From positions 3,088,614 through 3,152,613 of the forward strand of contig CM030932.1 of the NCBI GenBank assembly GCA_018136815.1: a stretch of 64,000 nucleotides of DNA. The letters are read 5' to 3'. The notes under the pieces were generated by a model. The model saw only the letters and a program-made list of their open reading frames with translations, was not told the DNA's origin and ran no database searches. Below, piece by piece: positions 1-10,900 of this stretch. Within the stretch, counting starts at the first letter, position 1, and every line of letters begins with the position of its first letter. The position numbers and the translations under genes are program-made. Source of the DNA: Isochrysis galbana (lineage: Eukaryota > Haptophyta > Isochrysidales > Isochrysidaceae).

Positions 1-63
1 CTTAGACATGCATGGCTTAATCTTTGAGACAAGCATATGACTACTGGCAGGATCAACCAGGTA
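1..63 (-). rRNA. 18S (SSU) rRNA, 5' end, partial
   Basis: The reverse complement of this stretch is the universal start of eukaryotic small-subunit rRNA: the primer-A site (TACCTGGTTGATCCTGCC) is at 63-46 and the sequence reads through the conserved AGATTAAGCCATGCATG segment to the window edge. The gene therefore reads leftwards off the window and 63 is its 5' end. The bases are too conserved to identify the organism. Confidence 0.97.
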
Positions 64-3000
64 GCCCATACAACGAGTGCCACGCGCGATCCAATCAGAA
101 CGCGCGCACACCGTGATGGACCAGACCCAACTACACCCACACGACCCCAACCCCAAAGGGGAGGAGGCGTGCAGGCGCAGCCGAGGCTGATCGACAGTGC
201 TTCCGCAGATCCGCAAACAAGCGGATCCGCTTCAATCACACGTCGATTGTGAGGTCGAGCCACCCAAAAGGATGAGGGCTCGTGCGGGGCCACATCGCAC
301 CATTCCAATCGGAACAACGCGAGCAACCACGCATCTCGTCTCCACTCAATCAAAGAGCAAACACGACGAATCAGACTCCGGAGGCGCCTCGACTCACTCA
401 CTGCTCCAACTCACGCCTCTGCCGGCCCAATGCGAGCCAGCAAGCGGCGAAAGTAATACGCAGCAAGCTGAGGAGATGCCACCAAGTCCGACTCTGCAGC
501 CTCTCTGTCCCACGCTCAGAGTCCAAAGGACTCAACAAGCTGCGGGAAGAAGCGCTGCTGGGAGGATACACTAGGCATCTGCCCATAGGGAAACCATCTG
601 TCTCTCACACACCGGCGCTCACCACACGGCTGCCACGAAAGGCGGAACCGGTAGGAGCTTGGCGTCGGGGGAAAGACCCCACAGCAGCATAAAGAGAGGA
701 CAAAGCTCTGTTTGGGGCCACAAGGAGCCCCGCACATCACACCCTCTCTCACGCCAACTGCTCGGTCAGCAGGCAGCAGCTCAAGCCAAGGCGAGCTGCG
801 CCGTGGGAGGACACTGCGGCAGCCTTGCGGCTCGCATGCGCCCTCCTCACCTATCCCTCCCCTCAGCTTACTCCCTATTTACGAATCTACTCCCAAGTCC
901 GCTCGCGGACACGTCCGCAATCACGCTCGCCACACCTCCCGCAGACCTGCCGCCGCTAGTTCGACCCACACACTCCTCCGCGTGAGAGCTTCACCCATCC
1001 ATGCTTCTTCTCATAGCGCCGCCTCCCCGAACTCACCTCTCCCCCTCCCTCCCCCTCTCTCTCCTCGCCCCCCCCTCCCCCCCCGTCGCTCGCCGCGCCG
1101 CTCGCCGCGCCGCCGGTCCACCAGGGGCACCAAGCTCCACTCGGCATGCGAGCCGCCCGTCGGACGGGGCGGAGCCAGCTCGAGCGCGCACGATTCATCT
1201 GCAAACACGCCCGCCGCCCACGCCCCTCTGCCTCTCGGCAGCGCCAGACCGAGCGCCACACCGTGAAGCGCAACCGCGCCAGCCTGCCCGCCGCCTCCAC
1301 GCATCGCACAAATCCAAGCTGCGTCGACCGACGCTCGCTCCCTCTCTCCGCACGCGCACCCACCGAGCGCCGCTCGCTCACCGCATCGCGTCGCCTCCCC
1401 CCTCACCGGCCCTCCGAGCCAAACCTCCTCTCTTCCCCATTCGCATCGACTGCGCGCCCGCCCGCCCGCCCGCCCGCCCGCCCTCTTCTTGCGTGCTAGC
1501 AGGGGCGCCAGCTCCGACGCTCATCCATTCATCCCCACACTACTTACCCCGTCGCAACCCTCATGCCCGCCTTCTCCTCCTCCATCCTCCTCACGCGGGA
1601 CGACCGCACTTCACACCCGTGCTCTCCTCGGCCGTGCCCTCGGCCCTCCTCCGTCCTCAGCCGTTCGCCCCCCCTCCAACCCCCCTTCCTTCTCCCGCGG
1701 CCGGTCACCGTCCACCGTGACCGTCGTTCCGTCATGCCTCCACGGGCGTGCTGCCACGCGCGCTCTCCTCTCTCCTCCCTCTTGACGACCCTCTGTCGAG
1801 CGCAGCCACACAGCTCAGACGCAAGGGGGGCTCCCGCCGGTGCGGTAGTGTCACAAGCAAGCAGAACAGCGTCGAAAGCGACGAGGGAGGCGAGAGTGCG
1901 CGAGGTTTCAACGCCGTGCCGCCAAGAAGCAGCGCGAGACAGGGAGGAACACGGGCGCGCGAGCGACCGAGAGGAAACGGGATTGTGTCGCCGGATAGAG
2001 CCCCGCCAAAGCAAGGCAGAAGGGGGACAAGGAGACAGCGGAGAAAAGGGGACTCTCGGTCGGCTGGAGGGGTGGATGCGACATGCGCGTTCTCGCGGCC
2101 CTTCCGTCCCAACCGCACAGCTACGCACGACAAGCCGCGTGCGGGGAGGGAGGGGCTGGGCGGATAGTTCAACAGGGCCCATGCCGCCGAGAAGGAGTGC
2201 CAGGCGGGCAGGGGACGGGCGGGAGAGGCAGAGGAACGAGCGTGGCGAATGCGTGGGAAGAGCCTCGCCACAGGAAGGAACAGAGGAGACGACGAGGAAT
2301 CGGTAGCCAACGCAGGCGTGCCAACCCCCATCCCCCACCACGCTTGGAAGGGCTACTGCCGCGGCGGCAGCCTGCGTGTCACATCCTGCGCGTCGGCCTC
2401 TTCCCCTACAGACAAGACGTCCCTCCTCCGTGGGCCGTCGTAAGCTTTCCCGCCCCGTCTCCCCTCTTCCCTTGCTGGCTTCCCGCCGTTCACTTTCATG
2501 CCCCTCCACGTCACTCTCGGCTCATCGCCACTGTGCTAATCGATCCCCTCACCTGGCCCCGGTCTCCCGGCGCCATGCCTCGCCCGCCACTTTCGCTCTC
2601 TTGGCCGCCATCCTTCCCCCTTTCCCCTTGCGACCATCGCCCCCGTGTCGCCTTTGCCCCCGTTTCCCCTGTCGTCTGGGAGAGAGCGAGCCCCTTCCCC
2701 GTGTGCTCGGCGTCCGTGCTCTCTCTCTTTCTCTGCGGCAACGGAGAGCCAACCATACGGATGCGGCAGCAAAATCCATTGCGCACCTCGCGAGGTGTCC
2801 CTCTTCTCTCGCTTGCGAGGCACGCGCAGAGGCTATCGGCCAAGCCTCCGACAGGCAGTGGCTATCCCCAATTGCCCTTGGCATGCCAATCGGTTGCGAT
2901 CTTAGCCCGGGCCGGCTCGAGATCACTCAACTTATCGTGGTCCTGTCCGTCTCCCAGCGTCTAGACCCCTCCTCGTTGTGTCTTCCAGTTCTGGTGCTCA

Positions 3001-3276
3001 TTGGGGCCTTGGCCTTGGCGGTGTCATGTCCAGCTTCGAGGTGGCACATTTTGCGCTCATGCGAACATTCAATGGCATGGCTATCGACGCGATTATCTAT
3101 TGGAGGGAGTGAGAATCCGTGTTGTGGCTAGAGAAAAGCACGATACTCGCATCTCACGGACCAATTTCACGATGGTCTTTCGGTTCCCATCGCGCAACCC
3201 GCAGCACTTTCCCCGCGGCCTCTCCCCAGCCCCCCGCGCTCCCCGTCGCTTGCTTCCCCCCCCCCCCCCCCCCCCC
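64..3276. other. rDNA 5' external transcribed / intergenic spacer
   Basis: This is the roughly 3.2 kb upstream of the minus-strand 18S gene. It is GC-rich, with polypyrimidine and short simple-sequence tracts (for example CCCGCCCG repeats at 1459-1483 and CTCCC-rich stretches at 1030-1090). It should hold the 5' ETS and Pol I promoter. I see no protein gene: the open frames on both strands overlap and are of low complexity, as expected in high-GC DNA. It ends in a C-run abutting an assembly gap, so its continuity with the DNA beyond is unproven. Confidence 0.6.
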
Positions 3277-3376
3277 NNNNNNNNNNNNNNNNNNNNNNNN
3301 NNNNNNNNNNNNNNNNNNNNNNNNNNNNNNNNNNNNNNNNNNNNNNNNNNNNNNNNNNNNNNNNNNNNNNNNNNNN
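3277..3376. other. assembly gap (100 N)
   Basis: Exactly 100 N follow a run of C. The round number suggests a scaffold spacer rather than a measured gap. It lies between rDNA spacer and the interior of a hAT transposase gene. Confidence 0.98.
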
Positions 3377-3377
3377 C

Positions 3378-4403
3378 CGCTGGTTCTCGTCGTACATGAT
3401 GGTCGAATGGTTTCATCAACAACGGCAGGCCATCCAGCTCTACGACGTGACGCATGGTGCGGAGGCGAGTAAGAACGATGCGTACAAAACGAATCGGCTG
3501 CTGCACAAGGACTGGGATATTATCGAGCAGAGCATGGCGGTCTTGCAGTCACCGGCGCAAATCACGAAGCTGCTCGAGGGCACACGCTACGTCACGATCT
3601 CCTTGATTCTCCCGAGCATTTATCGGCTGATCGAGGGCGCCAAGTCTTCATCAATTTTGATGCCTTGGCGGCCGCCGGGGCAATGTTGGATCAACGTGCA
3701 CACTCTGGAGGCTGAGGTGCGTGCTGCTCGAGTTTTGATGTACATGAGTTTGAAGAGGCGCTGGCTCGACGATCTGCCCCAATCTCAACGGGACGAACTC
3801 GATGTTGCCACGCTCTTGGACCCGAGGTTCAAGACATACGAGTTCCCGGGCCTCGCCAATACCGACTTGTCGATGGAAAAGGAGGATGCCATGGCTACGC
3901 TCAAAGGTGTGTGGCAATGCATGTGGAAGCCTAGCCCCCTGGCCCTTGCACAAGAAGCCGCACCTTCCACTGCCTTTTCCCCTGCGGAAGTCGCATACAC
4001 GGCGTCGGAGATGGTCAAGCACGGCGGTACGGTGAGCTCGGCCTTCGCCATGCCGTTGGCCCCAACGTCCGACAAAGACGACCCGTCGGACGCAACCGGA
4101 GAAGCAGATGTGGATGATTTGCAGATCTACTTGGCGATGCCCAAGGTATCAAACATGGACATAGACATCCTCGATTGGTGGAAAGCGCGCGATCACGACA
4201 AGAAGCAAGATGCCACGACTGGCAGACCCCAGGGGCTTCCGACGTTGGCGAAGATGGCTCGTCAATACCTAGGGCGCCCGGCTTCTTCTGCGGGGGTGGA
4301 GCGCGCATTCTCCAAAGCTGGGAAGCTGCATGATGATTTGAAGTCTGCTCAGATGGATGAAACATTAGAGCATGCTTTGCTAGCTGCGGCCAACTGTCAG
4401 TGA
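3378..4403 (+). CDS. hAT-family transposase, C-terminal part (5' end lost in gap)
   Basis: The frame is open from the gap edge to a stop at 4401-4403. Visible hAT landmarks are a TRW-like start (RWFSSYMMVEWF), the LLDPRFKTYEF motif before the C-terminal region, and the dimerisation domain near the end: DILDWWK, then LPTLAKMARQYL, then PASSAGVERAFSKAG. hAT transposases cut and paste DNA through an RNase-H-like DDE core. Here the N-terminal half, including the first catalytic residues, is missing. The gene is followed by direct subterminal repeats and a terminal inverted repeat ending at 4644. The N-terminal counterpart may be the chromodomain gene at 45.1-46.0 kb. Confidence 0.88.
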   Translation, partial: RWFSSYMMVEWFHQQRQAIQLYDVTHGAEASKNDAYKTNRLLHKDWDIIEQSMAVLQSPAQITKLLEGTRYVTISLILPSIYRLIEGAKSSSILMPWRPPGQCWINVHTLEAEVRAARVLMYMSLKRRWLDDLPQSQRDELDVATLLDPRFKTYEFPGLANTDLSMEKEDAMATLKGVWQCMWKPSPLALAQEAAPSTAFSPAEVAYTASEMVKHGGTVSSAFAMPLAPTSDKDDPSDATGEADVDDLQIYLAMPKVSNMDIDILDWWKARDHDKKQDATTGRPQGLPTLAKMARQYLGRPASSAGVERAFSKAGKLHDDLKSAQMDETLEHALLAAANCQ

Positions 4404-4489
4404 GTGCGTATGTGTGGTGCGTGCGTTGTGCGTTGTCGTATTTGACCTTTCGTATGCACGCGCGCGAAGCCAGCACTCGCGCACCCGGC

Positions 4490-4644
4490 TAGGGCACTAT
4501 CTACCCTGTTAATACTATTGGCAATATTTACTATCTTGTTAGATACTATTAGCTCTGAAGCACTAACTTGTTAGATACTATTAGCTCATTTTGCTCCCTC
4601 TATGCCTATTATCTAGATATCTAGGTATCTTGTTCCACACCTTA
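4490..4644 (+). repeat. 3' end of hAT element: subterminal repeats and TIR
   Basis: Two copies of CTTGTTAGATACTATTAGCTC-like sequence lie between 4540 and 4590. The element ends with TTCCACACCTTA (4633-4644), the reverse complement of the TAAGGTGTGGAA end at 46310-46299. It is followed by CCTCCCAG (4645-4652), which matches the 8-bp target duplication at the other end. An 8-bp duplication is typical of hAT elements. Confidence 0.82.
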
Positions 4645-6196
4645 CCTCCCAGTGGTGGGCACCTTCGAAGTCGTCGGATATAAAACGGGGCGCACGTACG
4701 ACGTGCGGATAGACAGCGAACTATTCGACTCGGAAGAGGTCCGAAAGGTTGTATCGCACCTATGGAAGAGCCACACAAACCCGGAGACCCCGGATGAAGA
4801 GATAGACGACGCTTGGGGCAATGCCAAAAGAGCGGTGGCCACATACCTCTTATGGGCGACGCGACAGGGCAAAGAGCACCAAGCGATTGCTAAAGCGATT
4901 GACGAGCTAGCGCTTCTGGGAATCGAGCTCGACGACGGAGAGCCTGACGCCCGGAAACTAGACAGAATCCGCGAACTTAACGCCACGATAGATACAATTC
5001 GGAAAACGTCCAGGCCCACGAACAAAGAGAGCTTCGACTCCCTCAAGAATGAGGAGAGAATGACGAAAGAGTTCTTCCAGAAGTTCCAATCCCGGGCATC
5101 CAATAGCGCTATACCAGAACTATACGTTACGGGCGACTGGAACGCCCCGGGCGACGACACAAGGGGCACAACCACCGACGATGCAGAGATACGCAAAGAG
5201 CTCCGTAGATACTACGTGTGGTTATACCAAGAGAGACAAAACGTGAGGGACCGCGACTTGGAGGCGGTGATGGAAGCACAACCCATGAACACATGGGATA
5301 GAGAAGCAATAGAGGGGAGAATTACCATGGAGGAACTACTGAACGCCATAGCACAGATGGGCAAAGGCAAAAGCGCGGGACCGGACGCGCTACCGGCGGA
5401 ATTCTATAAAAGCTTCGTAGAGATAGTTAAGCACGACTTCCTAAGAGTTTTGAACCATGCGCTAGAACAGGGGCACCTGAACGTGTCTATGAGAGAAGGG
5501 GACATAATACTCTTGTATAAAAAAGGGGACACGCGGGACCCTAGAAACTATAGACCTATCACGTTGCTACAAAGCGACTACAAAATCTTAGCCAAAATAC
5601 TCACGGACAGATTGAAAACGGTGATCGGAAACATTATCTCGAAGGACCAACTGGGTTTCGTCCCACATCGACTAATAGGCGAAGCTACTCACTTGTTTAG
5701 GACCGCCAAAGCAGGCATGGGCAGACAGCCGAAGAAAAGGATCGACATGAACGACATATACCCTTTGTTCACACTAGGTGCAAGAGGAAAGCTAGAACCA
5801 AGTCTAGAGCTGCAAACCTTGACCACCTCGATGGGGGTGGCATATATAATTGCCGAGGGACCCGTACCAGAACAACTCTGAGACGCGATACTCCTCGACT
5901 GGACATAAACCCACCGAGACACAATAGCGACAAGCAAGGGCGAGAAAGACGAGCAAGCCCGTGACCCGACAAGCACAAGATGACAATCGACCAACAACAG
6001 GCCTGCCCGGAACCCGCGCCTTGAACCAGGCTCGTGGTAGCGCACCCGAGCCGAACCCCGGATACCGAAGACAAAGGAATGAAGGGGGGAAGGGGAGGAG
6101 GTGGAGGAAAGGGAAGCTAAGGGCGGTGGCGGCAGGGATGGGGAATTACCCTAGTTTAGTAGGTGTGTAGCCCAGAATAATCTTCAGATGTTTATT
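4645..6196 (+). pseudogene. LINE copy A: reverse-transcriptase fragment joined to 3' tail
   Basis: One frame (4652-5881) carries the start of a LINE reverse transcriptase: the linker after the endonuclease, then GKGKSAGPDALPAEFY and the RT-1/2 block ending YRPITLLQSDYKILAKIL, then DQLGFVPHR. After about residue 350 the frame passes directly into sequence shared with the 3' tail of another copy (46.52-47.0 kb), so the RT palm (including the FxDD box), thumb and most of the C-terminus are deleted. The tail runs to GTAGGTGTGTAGCCCAGAAT, then AATCTTCAGATG and a T-rich end near 6203. The 5' border at 4645-4652 is the target duplication of the hAT element, so the copy resumes inside the LINE just after the endonuclease SDHLPV motif. 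Confidence 0.85.
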
Positions 6197-6203
6197 TTTT
6201 TTC

Positions 6204-6950
6204 AACTAAGTTTATACTTGGTTGCCCCATGGGGGGGCACGAGCCCCCCCCTCTCTCCACTCCTCCCCTGCCATGGGGGAGGAACAACCCATGCTCCTGG
6301 CACGCCTGATGGCTTGCCAGGAGCAGAATGCCCTGCTGACCCACTCTCTCACTGGCAGGCTTGCCTGCCTCGCGCGTCCTGGCCTGTCGTGGCCAGCCCA
6401 TCGCTCCAACCCCCCTCCCCCCCTGTTCGACAGGCAGACAGGTGCAGATTGGGGACCCCTGAGGCACAGGAGCGCCAGCGAGGGAGAGGCAGGGGAGGCC
6501 AGGGCCCAGCCCCAGCCTCCTCTGCCCCCTGAGCTGGCCTCCAGGGGCCTCCAGGGGTCGCCAGGGGCAGCTGCAGGCCTGTCGCAGGCGCGCCATCGCG
6601 CGTGCCTGCAGGAGAGGGGAGAGAGAGCGCGGAGAAGGGGGTGGGCGGAGCGAGAGCTCCGCTCACCGGAAAATATGTAAGTCCCGCACCTGTTTACAGG
6701 ATAAGTCGGGACCGAGGCCGCCGCCAGCCCGGTAGGCGTAGGAGGAAGGGGGGAACGGATCGCCGGGGGGGGGCGCGGGCCACCGACCATATCTAAGCCC
6801 TTTTCCCCTATCCCCCTAGTAGTGCACGGGGGGAGTCGCCTGATGGCGGGGGGGAAAGGGCCGGCGGATTGGGGGTGTAGAAAGTTTCCTACGTGAGTAG
6901 AAAGTAGAGGCTGCACGGTCGCGTGTGCGGTGAGACTATTAAGAAATTAA
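6204..6950 (+). mobile_element. 747-bp terminal-hairpin element (family M), copy 1
   Basis: It begins with the hairpin AACTAAGTTTATACTTGGTT (6204-6223: 8-bp arms with one mismatch, TTAT loop), then a GGGGGG/CCCCCC hairpin, a CCTCCCC/GGGGAGG hairpin, and an inverted repeat CTCCTGGCA...TGCCAGGAG near 6295-6326. It ends GGTGAGACTATTAAGAAATTAA at 6950. An inverted full-length copy lies at 39806-40553, and shorter copies at 14.1, 16.0, 27.3 and 34.9 kb. A possible reading frame (6222-6680) starts HGGARAPPSLHSSPAMGEE, a peptide conserved among the copies. It directly follows the tail of LINE copy A. Confidence 0.8.
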
Positions 6951-7336
6951 TATTAGTATTATCTCCGGGCTTCGCTCGGAGACGTCAAATGTCCAATGGG
7001 CTCCACGGATGGCTGATTTCGACGAGATTTCGGCTCGCGGCCGTCCGATTGGCGTGATTGTCTGGGTGGTCCCCGTGTATCTGGTGTCTGGCGGGGGCCC
7101 CAACCAATCTTGATGGATCGTCGTAGACGGGCACGCACACGCCCCGCGCCCCGCGCCCGGTCTCGATTTGAAGTTCAGCTTTTCGGCCCTTTGCGACTTT
7201 AGCGTCTTTTGTAAGTATTTGGTTACGTTTTGTTGTGGAGGGTCTTGATTGGAATGGGCCCCGGATATGTGCTTGTTGGGTGTATAGGGAACTTTCTACC
7301 GAAAAAAATCCTCAAATTTTCTCAACCTTGAGATGG
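6951..7336. other. intergenic; partly related to the 33.8-kb satellite
   Basis: No gene seen. The stretch GGCTGATTTCGACG...GATTGGCGTG around 7010-7060 resembles the 205-bp satellite unit at 33829-34443, so this may be a diverged single unit or its source element. Confidence 0.4.
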
Positions 7337-7657
7337 TCATTTTCTTACCCCTAACAAAAAAACCCTGTTTGACCGCCCTATCCCTATGGGAGGTGGGCCT
7401 ATGAGGCCCCCACTGTCTATGGTTTTGTTTGGATTGGCTGGTCTGTGATGGTGTCTGGTGTGGTGTGTCTGTGCGGCTGTGCTTGAGGAAGGCTCGAGTC
7501 GTGGCTCGCGGGTACTAGGGCGGGCGTGGCCCTGGCTGGAGGGCGCTGCGTCGGCCATATCCTGATCGGCCGGCGCGGCGGGGTGGGCAGAGGGAGGGGG
7601 TGGGAGCGAGGCGCGCTCCATGACCCTATCGTTCATAACGATAGTTGCGACCAACAA
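7337..7657 (-). mobile_element. LINE 5'-end fragment (MERA type), inverted
   Basis: Read on the minus strand, the hairpin CTATCGTTATGAACGATAG (7644-7626) is followed by ATGGAGCGCGCC, opening a frame beginning MERASLPPPPSA and containing DQDMADAAP. The same hairpin plus MERA start is found at 21.8, 39.1 and, diverged, 16.8, 53.7 and 59.3 kb. At 39.1 kb it is the 5' end of a LINE. This copy loses similarity after about 300 bp. It abuts a plus-strand LINE tail (7645-7870), a layout typical of 5' inversion by twin priming. Confidence 0.65.
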
Positions 7658-7870
7658 CAGATAACAGTTAATAACAGGCCTGCCTCAACCCACCTCCAGA
7701 TTCAGACGCCAAGGTATGAGAGCACCTGGGCCCAAACCCGGAAACCGGAAACCAAAGACAACGAAACGAAGGCGGGAAGGGAAAGGGCGGCGGGCGAGGG
7801 GAAAACAAAGGTAGTAGAAAGGTAGAGAGTAGAGCGTGCTGTGCCGAGTGTAGATGTTAGCCCTAAATCT
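7645..7870 (+). mobile_element. LINE 3' tail, diverged subfamily
   Basis: It shares CAACAACAG...AACAGGCCTGCC, the AACCCGGAAACCG-type block and the GGCGGGAAGGG-type block with the tails at 5985-6196 and 46815-46996, and ends GTAGATGTTAGCCCTAAATCTTCATATG. It has no frame of its own. The end of this tail coincides with the border of the large inverted repeat. Confidence 0.6.
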
Positions 7871-7963
7871 TCATATGCTAGCCCCGAATATGTACTGCAT
7901 TTAATATTACTTCAGGATTTTGGTGTTGAGACAAGTGCCGTGACTGCGGGGTGCTCTGAACTC

Positions 7964-10900
7964 TCAACTACACGATGAGCCCTGGACGTCGATGACGATG
8001 ACTGTCACGCAATCGCGAATACTTGTTGAACCCACCGAGGAAGTACTCTTATCTCCCGGGCAACTCTGACATGCCGTTTGGGAAGTGCTGCCGGTATCCG
8101 GGTTGTATGTGTGAAGGGGACAGGGTGTACAGTCCGCGGCACTCGCGCCACCTTGATCAACCTTGAAAGTGCCCGCAGGGCAGAGCTGTGGCGATGAGGA
8201 GCCCTCAGGGCAGTATGCTCCCGCCTCACAAGGAAGGCACGAACTCTTGCCACTTTGTGGTTGATATGTGCCTGCCGGGCAAGGCATGCAACCAGTCTCG
8301 CCGGGCGCTGAGGACGTGCCAGGCGAGCATGGCCGGCATTGCGCAGTTGTCTTGTCCGTACTGGGTGCGTAGTGGCTCCCCGGAATATTGGCGCATGCCT
8401 CACACTCATCACTTCCTAGCATGCGTTGCCCCATCGGGCAGAAGGTCTGAAGGTCGCACTGGTCACCAGATCCGACCTGCTGCAGCGTGTTTGCCGGACA
8501 TTCAATGCACGCACCGCCCTCACGCGCCATGAATTCTGGACAAAGGAAGCATGCACTTGAACCATGCAGTTGCGCGCCACCAGAACACGAACCAAAGATT
8601 ATTTGGACGGCGCCTTCCTCTTTGCCAACAACTACATCAAGTCGGCCGTCGCCATTGAGATCGCCAAGCGCTAGCGCAACTGTTTTGGAACTGTTGCCCG
8701 GGAGACTCATGGGATCCTCTACACCGCCAGCGCCGTCACCTCGGAAGAGCTGGACGGCGGTATCATCGGTGCCCACCAGAATATCCAGCCAGCCGTCGCC
8801 ATCCACATCGCCGAGCGATAGCGCCCGAGCGTTCAACGCTGGTCCAGGAAGGTCGACCGGATCCTCAAGGCCTCCCACACCATCACTACGATGAAGCTGG
8901 CTGGGGCTGCCGAAATTGGCAACGACCACGTCGAGCCAGCCGTCGCCAGTCACATCCCCTAGCGCTATCGCGCGCGTGTACCGCTTCTTGTCACCCAAAG
9001 TTGTTGCCCGTTGGAATGAGCCGCTGCCATCATTGAACATGACACTGGAGGGTACGTTTGCAATGCCGACGACCACATCGAGCCAGCCGTCGCCGTTGAT
9101 GTCGCCGAGAGCCACAGGACGTGGGTAGTGCTTCCTAAATTGAACTTCGCTGTCATAGAAATTGCTGATTGGTAAGATCTCCATCGGTCTGAAGCCACCC
9201 TTTCCGTCGCCGCGGAACAAGAAGAGAAGACGTGCAAAAAACCACGTCCTGTCCGTAATTTCAATGCAGTTCTCAGGGTCCACCATCGGAACATCAACGC
9301 AACGATTTTTCTCGTGGACCACTGTGGAGATGTCGGCCACCATGTCGAGCCAACCATCGTTATCAACGTCGCCAAGAGCCATGGAACCAATCGTCGCAGG
9401 GGGAAGGGGGTAGCCCAGCTGAGCATGAAGATTGAAATTGATGGCTATGTAGCCACTCTCCCCGGATGTGAGCAGTTGGCCATACCGATGATTAGCAACG
9501 ACTCCATCCAGCCGGCCATCGCGATTCAGATCGCCTAGAGCGATTGCTATCGTCCAAGTTCTTCCTCCAGGGAGAGGTATGTCCTCCAAGAAGCCGCCGG
9601 CGCCATCCCCCCGCAGCATGCGGTTATGCTCCGTGTAGATCCCAAGGAATATGTCAAGCCGACCGTCTCCGTCCATATCGCCAAGCGCAAGGTCACGCAG
9701 TGGACCGCCAACGTTAGGTAGAGTTGTCAGATCTTGGAAAGTTGAGAGGGCTCGGGTACCGTTGCCTCGAAAAACCTTGTCTGCTCCCGCATTACCAGAA
9801 GCAATGTCGAGGCGGCCGTCGAGATTGATGTCGCCGAGAGCCAACGCCCACGTAAAACTGTCGACATCAACCTCCTCGACAGCCGTGAAGCCGCCCTCTC
9901 CGTCTCCATGCAGGATCTGGTTCGGGGCGCCGAAATTGCCGACAACCACGTCAAGCTGGCCGTCACCGTCCACATCGCCCAATGCTATCGCACGGGTATT
10001 ACGACTGCCGCCTGGCAGATTCACGGCGTTCTCAAAGCTGCTGCTGCTGCCAATCACACCGCGAAAAAACTGATTGGCAGCTCCCTCGTTGCCCACGATG
10101 AGGTCGAGCCGTCCATCCCCGTCCACATCACCCAGAGCCAACGCGTAAGTGTTTTGTGCGCTGTCGGGCAGCTCAAGCACATCCGCAAATCCGCCCACGC
10201 CATCACCACGCAGCAGCTGGTTCGAAGTCAAGCGATTCCCCATGATAATGTCGAGAGCGCCATCGTCGTCCATGTCGCCAAGCGCGATGGCCCACGTAGC
10301 CCGACTGCCTCCGGGTAAATTTTCAACTCCTTTGAAGCCGCCGTTGCCATCTCCGCGTAAGAGCTGGTTAGGGGAGCCGCTGTTTCCCACCACGACATCG
10401 AGCCAACCATCGCCATCCACATCTCCTACTGCCAGTGCACGCGTGCTCTGCGCGCCGCCTGGAAGGGAGACAACTTCCTCAAAGTGACCCGAGCCGTTTC
10501 CTCGAAGCCATTGGTTGGCCACAGCATCATTGCCCAAGAGCAGATCGATTTGGTCGTCGCCGTCAATGTCTCCGAGCGCCAGTGCGTACGTACTTTCCTG
10601 GCCGCCAAGAAGCTCATTGGGCTCGTTCAGGCCACCCATGCTGTTGCCTCGATGTACGCGATTGGCACCGTCGATACTGGCTGCCAGCAAGTCCAGGTGT
10701 CCATCACCGTCGAGGTCCCCAAATGCTAGCGCAGCAGTGGTGGTCGTGTCCGTCGAAATGCTGGCGCCGTCCTCATAGAAAGCCTTTGGTACAGGGACGA
10801 GGTTTGAGATGGTCTCGACCGACACTGGAAGACCGAGAACACAACCGCCGGGGCGAGGTGGCCTTGAGCAAGTCGGCGGAGTCATGTGCAACTTGCCTGC

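Noticed and set aside
1001-2964. Several 100-320-codon frames on both strands in the rDNA spacer
   Set aside because: All frames are open at once because stop codons are rare at this GC content; Pro/Arg/Ser-rich with no domain.
6204-6950. Helitron
   Set aside because: A 3' hairpin is reminiscent of Helitrons, but there is no CTRR end, copy 5 has an 18-bp target duplication, and Helitrons make none.
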